NCBI RefSeq assembly: GCF_007115095.1 | Contig: NZ_SULH01000005.1 | Location: 88,126-152,125, forward strand | Direction: 5' to 3' | Source of the DNA: Levilactobacillus enshiensis | GTDB lineage: Bacteria; Bacillota; Bacilli; Lactobacillales; Lactobacillaceae | DNA length: 64,000 nucleotides | Shown: one piece after another, positions 51,754 through 61,416 of the stretch | Layout of the letters: each line of letters begins with the position of its first letter | Position numbering within the stretch: the stretch's first letter is position 1 | Program-made: the position numbers and the translations under genes | The notes under the pieces: model-generated | What the model was told of the DNA's origin: nothing | Databases searched by the model: none | What the model saw: only the letters and a program-made list of their open reading frames with translations

Positions 51754-51922
51754 TACACTTCAAACTCCCCTAAAACAATTTATCACTATCCCGCCACGTC
51801 CAAATGGCCATAGCGGTTAGTTCAATCAGCGTGAATACCCAAATTTTCTTGATAATTCAAGAATAGCACAGATACTCCAGTGGACAATTGTTGAAGCCCC
51901 AAAAGTTGTGGCTAATTTGCGC

Positions 51923-51963
51923 AAAAAAAACGCCCGACCAGCCTAAGCTGATTGGACGTTTTT
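51923..51963 (-). terminator. Terminator
   Basis: Minus strand: GTCCAATCAGC/GCTGGTCGGGC-type stem followed by T8; ends the two-gene unit at 52169-53085. Confidence 0.75.
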
Positions 51964-52085
51964 ACCACAGCATTCGTTTTACCGAATGGACTTATCTCGG
52001 AATCCACATTCCCTCAAAGTCAGACACGTCACAATACGGTGACATATGTGCCCTGCTGACAAATTCACCTAGCCGCTTGCGCGGA

Positions 52086-52107
52086 CAAACCTTGCAAGCA
52101 AGGTTTG
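52086..52107. repeat. Short palindromic hairpin
   Basis: CAAACCTTGC-AA-GCAAGGTTTG, perfect. Confidence 0.7.
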
Positions 52108-52168
52108 CGTGATTTCTCGACTCATCGCATAGGAACAATACTACCACACGCTGGCCGGTGAAACAAGG

Positions 52169-52651
52169 TTATTTCTTCTTAACATCCGTTTCTTCTTTAT
52201 TGGTTGCTGCTGCCTGCAATTTTTCAATCTGCAGGTTGAGCCAGTCGTGGAGACTCGCATCCGCCACCGCAGCTTGATCCACATAGGTCGTTGCGGGTGC
52301 CAGCGCATCGATTCGGAGACCCGACACGTTGATGTCCGGCGTTTCGATCACCGCATAGACGTTCAACTCAGCCGTGTCGTCGGTTTCCATGATTTTGCCA
52401 ATGGTCTTCGTATCTTGCAATGGCAGATTGATGACGCTCAATTCCAAACGAACGGAAACGTCAGTATCGGTTAACTTTAATTCTGCCTGCGCCAGTTGAT
52501 CAGCCCCAATTTGCTGGCGAACAAAGGCTGCCAATGGTGCCATAAGGCCATCTGGATCGGCAAAAAACTTCTTTTCAGTGGTGTCTGCCGTGAAATGTTG
52601 AATTTCATCGGCTGCGACCGCGTCAATAAACGTTTGAATTTCTCGTTTCAT
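52169..52651 (-). CDS. Conserved hypothetical protein (160 aa)
   Basis: ATG after AGAAGAGG. Acidic, begins KREIQTFIDAVAADEIQHF; the central part is strand-rich (LELSVINLPLQD, AELNVYAVIETPDIN) and the end is a Lys/Glu helix. No known domain. It follows the 138-aa membrane protein after 17 nt, so the two form an operon. Confidence 0.65.
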   Translation of the reverse strand: MKREIQTFIDAVAADEIQHFTADTTEKKFFADPDGLMAPLAAFVRQQIGADQLAQAELKLTDTDVSVRLELSVINLPLQDTKTIGKIMETDDTAELNVYAVIETPDINVSGLRIDALAPATTYVDQAAVADASLHDWLNLQIEKLQAAATNKEETDVKKK

Positions 52652-52668
52652 TCTTTACACCTCTTCTG

Positions 52669-53085
52669 CTAGTGGCCGAACCGTTTCCGGTCAGCTCGAT
52701 CTTGTTGTTTCTTTCGTAACCGCAATGCCAGGACCAACCAGTAGGCATTTCCCCACATCAAAGCAATGCTGAAGGCGGACATCAAGAGTTTGATCATGAT
52801 GCTGGCCCCACTGTCGCTCCACATGTTGAACAACACACTAATCGGTGACAACGTGTACAGGGCAATGACCAAGCCCATGAAATAAAATGATGGCTTCCAA
52901 TTCAACGCCGCCATCACGATTGGAATCAGGTATAAGATGACCGCAATCAGCGTGGTGTGCCAAAATTCGGTCATGGTCATCTGGACGTTCGCACTATGAA
53001 TAAAGGGACGGGACATTAAAAAATTAATGGCAATAAAACCGAACATGGACACAATGGCCCAAGCAATCACGTTACGATCTCTCAT
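52669..53085 (-). CDS. Membrane protein of unknown function (138 aa)
   Basis: ATG after GAGGAG. Four hydrophobic helices (about 8-24, 44-62, 66-85, 98-120) and a basic C-terminal tail (RKKQQDRADRKRFGH). No family recognised. First gene of the two-gene operon with the 160-aa protein. Confidence 0.65.
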   Translation of the reverse strand: MRDRNVIAWAIVSMFGFIAINFLMSRPFIHSANVQMTMTEFWHTTLIAVILYLIPIVMAALNWKPSFYFMGLVIALYTLSPISVLFNMWSDSGASIMIKLLMSAFSIALMWGNAYWLVLALRLRKKQQDRADRKRFGH

Positions 53086-53120
53086 TTTAAAATAAACTCC
53101 TCAATAAATTTCCTAAAAAT

Positions 53121-53150
53121 AAAAAACGCGGTCACACTGACCACGTTTTT
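53121..53150. terminator. Terminator of lplA
   Basis: AAAAACG-c-GGTCA/TGACC-a-CGTTTTT with a 3-base loop; on the minus strand it follows lplA. Confidence 0.85.
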
Positions 53151-53221
53151 AGTCAAGTTCCTCTTCTATTTTAACTTATTCCCCACTGAAAATCAGCTAA
53201 TCCCCGAAAACTAACGGGAAA

Positions 53222-54235
53222 CTAATCAACTAACAGGTTCAAAACATCCTGGGTGTCGATGCCATTGAAGTACAGTTGGGTGTTCACACTGTTTAAAACT
53301 TCGCCAACATGTTCCCGGTCATAACGAACACCGGCCAGTTTGTCAGCCAATTCAGTTGCATCCGCTGGCCCGAAGAAGTCACCGTAGAACTTGATGTTCT
53401 TGATCTTTCCATTTTCAACTAACAGCCGAGCATCGATGGTCCCAGCCGTAAAGTGTTGCCGCTTCTTCACCGTAAATTCTGGTGAATTGCCGTAGACCCA
53501 GTCCCAGTTGCTGTAGTAGTCATTGTAAATTTTATCAATGGCGGCTTTTTCACTATCTTCGATGGTAACTTCCTTATCCTTGATAGCGTCTAAGTTGTCT
53601 ACGTGGAACAATTCTTTCAACAACGTGTCGCGGAATTCTGGCACGGTCAGATTTTGATATTCAGGTGCCAAGTAAGGCTTTAAATTAGTCACCCGTGACC
53701 GAACAGACTTGATACCCTTGGACTTCATCTTGTCTTCAGGGACGTTCAGGGCATGTGCAATCACATCTTGGTCCACGTCCAGCATCAAGGTTCCATGGGA
53801 GAACGTCTTGCCACTGTGGGAGTACATCGCGTTACCGGAGAACTTCTTGCCGTCAACTAAAATGTCGTTCCGGCCAGAAACTTCGGTCGTCGTTGCCCCC
53901 ATAGCGTGTAAGGCGTCCACGATTGGTTGGACAAAGGACTTGAAATCCCCGAATTCTTCACTATCGCTATCAACCACGAAGCTAAAGCAAAGGTTGCCGA
54001 GGTCTTGGTAGACAGCACCACCACCCGATAACCGACGGGTGACCGTGATGTTGTTTTCTTCAACGTACTTTTGGTTGATCTCTTCCAATGTATTTTGGTT
54101 GCGACCAACAATAATGCAAGGTCCTTCATAGTAGAACAAGACCAATGGTTCATCAAACTTTTTGTTGTTCATTAAGTACTGTTCAGTTGCTAAATTGTGG
54201 CGAATATCATGTGACTTCATCGCATACCAATACAT
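53222..54235 (-). CDS. lplA: Lipoate--protein ligase
   Basis: 337 aa; ATG after GGGGTTTTTGGGTT. Motifs: EGPCIIVGRNQN, VTRRLSGGGAVYQDLGNLCFSF, the catalytic Lys in GKKFSGNAMY, and HGTLMLDVD; the C-terminal accessory domain is present. It activates lipoate with ATP and attaches it to E2/GcvH lysines, allowing scavenging of lipoate for the pyruvate dehydrogenase complex. Monocistronic. Confidence 0.93.
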   Translation of the reverse strand: MYWYAMKSHDIRHNLATEQYLMNNKKFDEPLVLFYYEGPCIIVGRNQNTLEEINQKYVEENNITVTRRLSGGGAVYQDLGNLCFSFVVDSDSEEFGDFKSFVQPIVDALHAMGATTTEVSGRNDILVDGKKFSGNAMYSHSGKTFSHGTLMLDVDQDVIAHALNVPEDKMKSKGIKSVRSRVTNLKPYLAPEYQNLTVPEFRDTLLKELFHVDNLDAIKDKEVTIEDSEKAAIDKIYNDYYSNWDWVYGNSPEFTVKKRQHFTAGTIDARLLVENGKIKNIKFYGDFFGPADATELADKLAGVRYDREHVGEVLNSVNTQLYFNGIDTQDVLNLLVD

Positions 54236-54451
54236 AACCCAAAAACCCCTTTCAAATTAACCAACCCGAGGCCTTACAGAACTGTAGGTTTCTCGGTTAC
54301 TTTAAATCATAGCACGCTTTGTTAGCGATTACAATTTAGCGTTGAGCTAACTTCCAATTCCCAATTTATTTTGTAATAAGATAGGTTGAAAACGATTTCA
54401 AAGCAGCCAATTTCACCCTTGTTCGTTTGGTCACTCATCTAAAATACGCGC

Positions 54452-54485
54452 AAAAAAAGGAAGCGAGGTTTTGTCTCGCTTCCTT
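54452..54485 (-). terminator. Terminator of Rrf2 gene
   Basis: Minus strand: GGAAGCGAG/CTCGCTTCC perfect 9-bp stem, then T7. Confidence 0.85.
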
Positions 54486-54597
54486 CCCCGTCTAGGTTCA
54501 TCCTAGGCGGTCATTTAAGCTTAATGGTGGCCGTAACCGCCATCCCTTTATCTGACTTCATTATAGGCCCTTAACTAATAAAAAGGTAGCGTTTAGC

Positions 54598-55065
54598 TCA
54601 GTCTTCCGGGTTAATAAGTTGCCGAAAGTAACCGTGCTGATGCAGGTCATGTTTTAAGTCCGTCATCGTAAATTGGTGGTAAAACTTGCGGTAATCTTCA
54701 TCAGCCAAGGTGAACAGATCTGTCAACGTTTGTGAAATGTTGGCCGAAATGTCGGTATCGTCAGTCGCCCTAGTTCCTTTAGAGTCACCCGTAATGAACC
54801 GCGCGTAGCTAATGGTCGGTGGAATCGTCAAGTCATAGAGTTCGCCAACGTTAATATCAGCGAGGTCCTTGATGAGCTGATAACCACCATTTTTACCGAC
54901 AGATCCCTCAATGTAGCCCTGTTTATGGAGCACCGAGAGAATATTGCGGATCATTACCGCATTCAGTTGAAGGGACGTTGCGAGTTCCCGGCTGGCAATC
55001 TTACGTGGACGATTTTCGTCCAAGTACAGCAAGCTATGAACCGCAACGGAAAAGTCTAATCTCAT
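54598..55065 (-). CDS. Rrf2 family transcriptional regulator
   Basis: 155 aa from ATG 55065; the ribosome-binding site is weak. Winged helix-turn-helix: RLDFSVAVHSLLYL, SRELATSLQLNAVMIRNILSVLHKQGYI, GKNGGYQL. There is no cysteine in the protein, so it cannot hold the Fe-S cluster of IscR/NsrR. It diverges from the opp operon, whose control region it shares, and may regulate it. Confidence 0.85.
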   Translation of the reverse strand: MRLDFSVAVHSLLYLDENRPRKIASRELATSLQLNAVMIRNILSVLHKQGYIEGSVGKNGGYQLIKDLADINVGELYDLTIPPTISYARFITGDSKGTRATDDTDISANISQTLTDLFTLADEDYRKFYHQFTMTDLKHDLHQHGYFRQLINPED

Positions 55066-55498
55066 CGTCCAACCATCGCTTTCAAGAATTCTGTAGTCAT
55101 TATAGGTATCATACCACACTCCGTTAGTCAGATAGTAGCGGCCGGATGAAAACCTAAGGACTTTCTCATATTGAAAGGAGCTGTATATTTTTACAAGACT
55201 TGCATAGCTTTTGCCCCTAAATCATTAGTTAGACAACCCAGTTATCCAACTATGGACTTCCAAGTTAAATTTTTTATCATTTTTTGAAATGTCTGCGATG
55301 ATTGATATAACAAAGTTTATGAGGTTTTTATGAATTTTCTATGATTGATTATGTTAAATTTGGGGTTGTAAATGAGAATTTGATTAACTATAATCAAACA
55401 CAATTATTGTTTGAGTCGTTCGTGAATACTCAGAGATGGTTATTCATCGGGCTTCAAATCAAAATGAGAGATATATTAGAACATTGGGAGGGATTTCC
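55066..55498. other. Divergent control region of Rrf2 gene and opp operon
   Basis: About 430 AT-rich bases, no gene. A TTGATA at 55304 is a possible -35 element for opp, without a clear -10. Confidence 0.5.
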
Positions 55499-56515
55499 GT
55501 GGAAACCGAATCAAACTTTCTAAACATTAAAGACGTCAGCACGGCTTTCAAAATCGACGGCCAGTTCTATGACGCCATCTCCCACATTAACCTCCAGGTC
55601 CAACACGACGAGATTCTCGCCATCGTTGGTGAATCAGGTTGTGGTAAAAGTACGTTAGCCACTACCATCATGGGTTTGCATGACCCGGCAGAGACTAAGA
55701 TCTCCGGCGAAATTGATTTTGAAGGCACCGACCTCCTGAAACTTGACGATGATGGGTACAACGAATTTCGGGGCGCTAAAATTGGGATGATCTTCCAAGA
55801 CCCCCTCTCCGCATTGAACCCATTGAAACGCATTGAAGATCAAATTAGCGAAGTCATGGACTACCATACGCAGATGACCAAAGCCGAAAAGCACAAGCGG
55901 ACATTAGAATTACTCGACGAAGTTGGCATCGTCAATCCCCAACGAACCGCGCACCAATTTCCCCATGAGCTTTCCGGTGGGATGCGACAACGGGTGGTCA
56001 TTGCCATCGCCATTGCCTGCAAGCCCGACCTCATTATTGCCGATGAACCGACCACGGCACTGGACGTTACCATCCAAGCACAGATTTTGGATGTGCTCCG
56101 GGCCATCCAAAAGGAAAACCACGCCGGTATCATCCTCATCACCCATGATTTGGGGGTCGTTGCTGAAACGGCTGACCGGGTTGCCGTGATGTACGCCGGT
56201 CAAATCGTTGAACAGGGAACTGCCGAACAAGTCTTCAATTCACCCGAACATCCCTACACGCGTTCCTTGTTGCGGTCCATGCCCCAGCGAGACAACGAGG
56301 GCGATGACCTCTACGTCATCAAGGGCAACGTTCCTTCCTTACAAAAGATGCCTAGCACTGGCGATCGCTTTGCCCCCCGGATTCCTTGGGTTCCAGAGAG
56401 TGCTCACGAAGCAGATCCCGTCATGCATGAGATTGCGCCGGGTCACGAAGTTCGTTGTACCTGCTACAAAACATTTCAATTTCCAGATGAGCAGAAGGGG
56501 AGCGTGACCGTATGA
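55499..56515 (+). CDS. oppD: Oligopeptide ABC transporter ATP-binding protein
   Basis: 338 aa from GTG 55499 (GGGAGGG upstream). Walker A GESGCGKST, Q-loop FQDPLSALNP, signature LSGGMRQR, Walker B LIIADEPTTALD, H-loop THDLG, and the OppD C-terminal zinc/iron-sulphur-type Cys-containing region (EVRCTCYK). One of two ATPases driving peptide import. First gene of oppDFBCA; its stop overlaps oppF by 4 nt. Confidence 0.95.
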   Translation: METESNFLNIKDVSTAFKIDGQFYDAISHINLQVQHDEILAIVGESGCGKSTLATTIMGLHDPAETKISGEIDFEGTDLLKLDDDGYNEFRGAKIGMIFQDPLSALNPLKRIEDQISEVMDYHTQMTKAEKHKRTLELLDEVGIVNPQRTAHQFPHELSGGMRQRVVIAIAIACKPDLIIADEPTTALDVTIQAQILDVLRAIQKENHAGIILITHDLGVVAETADRVAVMYAGQIVEQGTAEQVFNSPEHPYTRSLLRSMPQRDNEGDDLYVIKGNVPSLQKMPSTGDRFAPRIPWVPESAHEADPVMHEIAPGHEVRCTCYKTFQFPDEQKGSVTV

Positions 56516-57486
56516 GCTTAATTGAAATCAAAGATCTAAAAGTCCACTACCCGATTCGCTCTGGCTTCTGGAACCGGATTACCGACTCCGTTAAAGCCGT
56601 CGATGGTATCACCTTCAACATTGAGGCCGGTGAAACTTATGGTCTCGTGGGGGAATCCGGTTCTGGTAAATCAACGACTGGCAAATCCGTCGTCGGTCTC
56701 GAGAAAGTGACGAGTGGGTCTATCCTATATAACGGTAAAGATATCACCAAGCGTGATAACCGGCGTAAGTTGGACTACAACCGTGACGTTCAGATGATCT
56801 TCCAAGATTCCCTTTCCAGTCTCAATCCCCGGAAACGAATTGAAGATATCATCGCGGAGCCGCTCCGAAACTTCGAACACTTAAGCAAGGACGACGAAAA
56901 GCTCCGGGTCCTTCAATTGTTAAACATTGTTGGTCTGGACGCCGATGCACTCTACAAGTATCCCCATCAATTCTCCGGTGGCCAACGTCAACGGATCGGG
57001 GTTGCCCGCGCAGTGGCGACGAACCCCAAGCTTATCATTGCCGACGAACCCGTTTCTGCCTTGGACCTTTCCGTTCAAGCACAAGTGTTGAACTTCATGA
57101 AGAAGATTCAACGTGAATTTGGCATTTCTTACCTGTTTATCTCCCATGACTTAGGGGTCGTGCGGCACATGTGTAACAACATTGCCATCATGAACCGGGG
57201 CCGGTTAGTTGAAATTGGAACACGAGAAGACATCTACAACCACCCGTTACATATCTATACCAAGCGGTTATTAGCTGCCATCCCAGAAACCAACGTTAAC
57301 CAACGCGTTGCCCACCGTGCCTCTCGTCTCGCCGTCGAAAAAATTTACGAAGAGCAACAGGATAAATACTACGACGAAAACGGCATGGCTTATCCCCTCG
57401 TTCAGGTCAGCCCGACCCATTCGGTCGCCTTACCTGAAACCATCGCCAAACAACTTGCCAGCCAAGAAGGAGAGGTGCAGGCCTAA
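56512..57486 (+). CDS. oppF: Oligopeptide ABC transporter ATP-binding protein
   Basis: 324 aa. Walker A GESGSGKST, Q-loop FQDSLSSLNP, signature FSGGQRQR, Walker B LIIADEPVSALD, SHDLG. Partner ATPase of OppD. ATG overlaps the oppD stop (ATGA), and its own stop overlaps the oppB start (TAATG). Confidence 0.95.
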   Translation: MSLIEIKDLKVHYPIRSGFWNRITDSVKAVDGITFNIEAGETYGLVGESGSGKSTTGKSVVGLEKVTSGSILYNGKDITKRDNRRKLDYNRDVQMIFQDSLSSLNPRKRIEDIIAEPLRNFEHLSKDDEKLRVLQLLNIVGLDADALYKYPHQFSGGQRQRIGVARAVATNPKLIIADEPVSALDLSVQAQVLNFMKKIQREFGISYLFISHDLGVVRHMCNNIAIMNRGRLVEIGTREDIYNHPLHIYTKRLLAAIPETNVNQRVAHRASRLAVEKIYEEQQDKYYDENGMAYPLVQVSPTHSVALPETIAKQLASQEGEVQA

Positions 57487-58445
57487 TGTGGAAAACGATT
57501 TTACGACGGCTACTCATTATGATTCCCGAGGTTATCCTCTTAAGTGTCTTGGTCTTCCTCTTAGCCAAGGCGATGCCCGGGGACCCCTTTACCGGATCGA
57601 TCAACCCGAAAGCTGATCCTGCTCAAATCAAGCATTTAATGGAAATCAACGGGTTGAATGACCCTTGGTACCAACAATACTGGAACTGGGTCGTTCACTT
57701 GTTCCACGGAAATCTCGGTAACAGTTATCAATATCAAGAACCCGTTACTCGGCTAATTGAAGGCCGCGCCGGCAATACGCTGTGGTTAGCGTTCTTTACC
57801 ATGATTCTAACCTACGCTTTCGCCTTGCCATTAGGGGTTTACGCTGGACGCCACGAAGGTAAGCTACCCGACACGATCATCCGCTTCTACACCTACGTGA
57901 CCTTCTGTATTCCCGTATTCGTCATCTTAGTCTTGGGCATCTGGATCTTCGGTTACGTCTTAGGTTGGTTCCCAACCACTGGCTCAGTCTCATCCGATGC
58001 TCAGACTTGGGCACAAACCGTGGGGTCACGTTTCTACCACATCTTACTGCCAAGTCTCTTAGGGGCTCTGTTCGGAACCGTCAACATTGTCCAATACCTC
58101 CGTTCTGAAGTGATCGACGCCAAGCATTCCGATTACGTCCGAACTGCTCGCTCCAAAGGGGTTCCTAGCAAGGATATTTACCGGCATCACATTTTCCGGA
58201 ATTCCTTACTCCCCATCGCAGCATTTGCTGGGTACTCCATCACCGGGTTATTAAACGGTTCCATCTTTACCGAAACCGTCTTCTCTTACCCTGGGATGGG
58301 ACTGCTATTTGTGAACTCAATCAGTTACCGGGATTACACCGTAATTACCGCACTGGTCCTGATTTACGGTATTTTGAACTTAGTGGGGACTTTGCTTTCA
58401 GACATTATCCTAAGCATCGTCGATCCACGGGTTCGGATTGAATAA
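57486..58445 (+). CDS. oppB: Oligopeptide ABC transporter permease
   Basis: 319 aa with six membrane helices and the coupling EAA-type loop (SDYVRTARSKGVPSKDIYRHHIFRNSLLP). N-terminal RLLIMIPEVILLSVLVFLL and the large extracytoplasmic loop are typical of OppB. GGAGAGG upstream inside oppF. Confidence 0.94.
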   Translation: MWKTILRRLLIMIPEVILLSVLVFLLAKAMPGDPFTGSINPKADPAQIKHLMEINGLNDPWYQQYWNWVVHLFHGNLGNSYQYQEPVTRLIEGRAGNTLWLAFFTMILTYAFALPLGVYAGRHEGKLPDTIIRFYTYVTFCIPVFVILVLGIWIFGYVLGWFPTTGSVSSDAQTWAQTVGSRFYHILLPSLLGALFGTVNIVQYLRSEVIDAKHSDYVRTARSKGVPSKDIYRHHIFRNSLLPIAAFAGYSITGLLNGSIFTETVFSYPGMGLLFVNSISYRDYTVITALVLIYGILNLVGTLLSDIILSIVDPRVRIE

Positions 58446-58460
58446 AGGAGGCTAAACAGA

Positions 58461-59411
58461 ATGGCAGAAAATTTTGAAAAACACTCGGATATTTCCGCGG
58501 CTGATTTAGCCCGCCTCAATCAAGAGGCCCAAGCGGAAGCCACACCATCGACCGCCAAAATCATTTGGAATGAATTCAAGGCCGACAAGCCAGCCATGGC
58601 CGCCCTATTCATCATCGTTGGCTTTATCGCCTTCGTGATGATCGGTGCCCTCTTCATCAATACACCTAAGATGATGGAGACCAACATCATGGACTACTTC
58701 GACAAACCCTTCACCACTGACTTTTGGTTGGGTGCCGATTCTGGTGGGCGCTCAGTTGCGAAACAGTTGATCGTCGGTTCACGTAACTCCATCGGGATTG
58801 CCATCGGCCTGACCGTTATCTCATCCACCGTTGGGATCTGCTGGGGGTTAATTTCCGGCTACTTCGGCGGCTACATCGACTGGGGCATGCAACGGGTCTA
58901 TGACTTCACGATGATGCTCCCAATGCTGATGATGATCATCGTCCTAGTCACAATTATTCCGCACTACAATGCCGTTTCACTGACCCTGATTTTCTCCCTC
59001 TTCTATTGGGAAGGAACGTCGCGGTTGATTCGATCCCGGACCTTAGCTGAAACGCAAAAGGACTACGTTGCCGCTTCAAAAACATCCGGTACTAGTAATT
59101 GGAAAATTATTTTTCAGGGCATCATGCCAAACATTTCTTCACTGATCATCATTGACACGACCTTATCCTTCGCCGAAAACATCGGGGTTGAAACCGGGCT
59201 TTCCTACCTGGGATTTGGACTACCAACGCAAACGCCCTCACTAGGGACCATGATTGCGAACGCCAATGACCCCACCAACATCACGTTGTACTGGTGGACT
59301 TGGCTGCCCGCAGCTCTTGAAATCATCGTTCTCTGTTTATCAATTAGTTATATCGGTCAAGTGCTTCGCCGTGCTGCGGATGCTTCGCAACGACAAGGTG
59401 CCGCCGACTAA
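58461..59411 (+). CDS. oppC: Oligopeptide ABC transporter permease
   Basis: 316 aa; AAAGGAGG upstream. OppC-type N-terminal cytoplasmic segment, six helices, and the coupling loop ETQKDYVAASKTSGTSNWKIIFQGIMPN. Pairs with OppB to form the channel. A 143-nt gap follows before oppA. Confidence 0.94.
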   Translation: MAENFEKHSDISAADLARLNQEAQAEATPSTAKIIWNEFKADKPAMAALFIIVGFIAFVMIGALFINTPKMMETNIMDYFDKPFTTDFWLGADSGGRSVAKQLIVGSRNSIGIAIGLTVISSTVGICWGLISGYFGGYIDWGMQRVYDFTMMLPMLMMIIVLVTIIPHYNAVSLTLIFSLFYWEGTSRLIRSRTLAETQKDYVAASKTSGTSNWKIIFQGIMPNISSLIIIDTTLSFAENIGVETGLSYLGFGLPTQTPSLGTMIANANDPTNITLYWWTWLPAALEIIVLCLSISYIGQVLRRAADASQRQGAAD

Positions 59412-59554
59412 AACTAGCGGAATTATTCCATTTAAGGAGATGGTGCCCACTCAGCCACCAGCCGTATCCATGGCTTTACCGTTTCGCCGACTAATCCTGA
59501 GGAGAATTGGCCAGCACATCTATTAGAGGATTTTACGCAAGGGGGAAACATAGC

Positions 59555-61360
59555 ATGAACAAGAAGAAACTGGTGTTATCAGCGATGGCAGTCCTCGCAA
59601 CTGTCAGCCTCGCTGCATGTTCAAGCAATAGCTCGTCTAAGTCGAGCGGTACTGGTAATGGGTCTTCACTGAAGCTTTCCACGTCATATAACAACACTTC
59701 AGCTACCGACAAGACCGCCGACGAAAAAAGTACATTAAAGGTCGCAGAAGCCAATGACTCACCATTCCAAGGGATCTCTGACCCCGTCTTAGCCTCCAAC
59801 GCCGAAGATGCTGACGTCTTCGCACCTGGTGGTGGTAATTCCCTGTTCAACGTCGACAAAAACTACAAGATTGTCGATGGTGGGCTAGCTAACCAACGTA
59901 TCGACAAGAAAGCTAAGACCGTTACTATCACTTTACGGTCCAACGCTAAGTGGTCTAACGGGATGGACGTTACCGCTAAGGATATTGAATACGCCTATGA
60001 AGTCGTTGCCAACAAGAACACGACTTCACAACAGTATTCTTCTGATTTCAACGCCATCAAAGGGATGGCTGCCTACCACGCTGGCAAGGCCAAGACCATT
60101 TCTGGGATCACTTACCCCGATGGTGAAAAAGGAAACAAGGTTGTCATCCATTTGACTCAGGTATCCCCAAGCATGAAGTTCTCCGGGAACTCCTTCATCT
60201 GGGGCACCGTTGAACCTTACGAATACATCAAGAACGTCCCAATCGCGAAGTTAGCTTCCTCCGCACAAATTCGGAAGGATCCTATCTTCATCGGTCCTTA
60301 CAAGCTGGATAAAGTCGTTGAAGGTGAATCCACAACTTGGTCACCAAACAAGTACTACTACGGTAAGAAAGCACAAATCAAGCACATCAGCATCAACGTT
60401 GTTTCTTCTAACAACATCGTCAAGGCTATCCAATCCAAGAAGTATGACATCACCGCTTCTGGTTTAGGAAGCACGTCCTACAAGCAATTAAAGAACGTCA
60501 AGGGCTACGCCAAGACCGGTCAACCAGCCTTAAGTTACGGCTACTTTGGCTTCAACCTGGGGCACTTCGATACCAAGACTGGCAAGAACGTCATGGATAA
60601 GAACAGCAAGATGGCCAACAAGAACTTACGTCAAGCCATGATGTACGCTTTGAACCTCGACCAAGTTTACAAGAAGTTCGGGAACGGCATTACTTGGCGC
60701 GCCAACACCTTGATCCCACCAATCTTCCAGAAGTACTGGGATTCATCCGCTTCCGGCTACAAGTTGAACATCAAGAAGGCTAACAAGTTACTCGACGAAG
60801 CTGGCTACAAGAAGCGTAACGGTAGCAAGTGGCGTTCCGATCCAAATGGCAAGAAGTTAGTCATCCACTTCGGCGCTATGACCGGGAACTCAACTTCCGC
60901 CGCTGAATACCAAGACTACCTGCAACAATGGCACAAGGTCGGCTTGAATGTTCAATTCACAGGTGGTAAGACTATGGAAATGAACAGCTTCTACTCCACC
61001 TTACAAGCACCAAAGCAAAACAAGATTGATATTTACTCCGCTGCATGGAGCGTTTCATCCGAACCAACACCTACACAAATGTACGGTGAAGATGCTACCT
61101 TCAACATGGGTCACTTTGTCAGCGCAAAGAACACCAAGTTGATGAAAGAAATGAACAGCAACAAGTCTTGGAACGATAAGTACCGGACCAAGGTCTTCAA
61201 GGAATGGCAGAACTACATGAACGAACAGGCTGCCTACGCCCCTGACAACTTTGCTTACGGTTGGTCCCCAGTTAACCATCGTGTTAAGGGCTACGATATC
61301 AGCCCAGCTAACACCGAATTCTGGAGCAACATGTCTTTGACTTCATCTAAGCTACAATAA
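59555..61360 (+). CDS. oppA: Oligopeptide-binding lipoprotein
   Basis: 601 aa from ATG 59555 (AAGGGGG upstream). Lipoprotein signal peptide with lipobox LAAC (Cys22), a Ser/Thr-rich linker, then an SBP family 5 domain (RSNAKWSNGMDVTAKDIEYAYEVV near the start). It captures peptides for OppBCDF. Lys codons are strongly biased to AAG, a sign of high expression. Ends at a 13-bp-stem terminator. Confidence 0.94.
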   Translation: MNKKKLVLSAMAVLATVSLAACSSNSSSKSSGTGNGSSLKLSTSYNNTSATDKTADEKSTLKVAEANDSPFQGISDPVLASNAEDADVFAPGGGNSLFNVDKNYKIVDGGLANQRIDKKAKTVTITLRSNAKWSNGMDVTAKDIEYAYEVVANKNTTSQQYSSDFNAIKGMAAYHAGKAKTISGITYPDGEKGNKVVIHLTQVSPSMKFSGNSFIWGTVEPYEYIKNVPIAKLASSAQIRKDPIFIGPYKLDKVVEGESTTWSPNKYYYGKKAQIKHISINVVSSNNIVKAIQSKKYDITASGLGSTSYKQLKNVKGYAKTGQPALSYGYFGFNLGHFDTKTGKNVMDKNSKMANKNLRQAMMYALNLDQVYKKFGNGITWRANTLIPPIFQKYWDSSASGYKLNIKKANKLLDEAGYKKRNGSKWRSDPNGKKLVIHFGAMTGNSTSAAEYQDYLQQWHKVGLNVQFTGGKTMEMNSFYSTLQAPKQNKIDIYSAAWSVSSEPTPTQMYGEDATFNMGHFVSAKNTKLMKEMNSNKSWNDKYRTKVFKEWQNYMNEQAAYAPDNFAYGWSPVNHRVKGYDISPANTEFWSNMSLTSSKLQ

Positions 61361-61381
61361 GCCTACGTTCAGCATTTTATG

Positions 61382-61416
61382 AAACCATCGAATCGCTTTT
61401 GATTCGATGGTTTTTT
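61382..61416 (+). terminator. Terminator of opp operon
   Basis: AAACCATCGAATC/GATTCGATGGTTTTTT, 13-bp stem. Confidence 0.92.

Larger units (their letters stand above)
51754..52168. other. Intergenic region
   Basis: No gene. Contains the terminator at 51923-51963 and a perfect 10-bp palindromic hairpin at 52086-52107. Confidence 0.55.
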
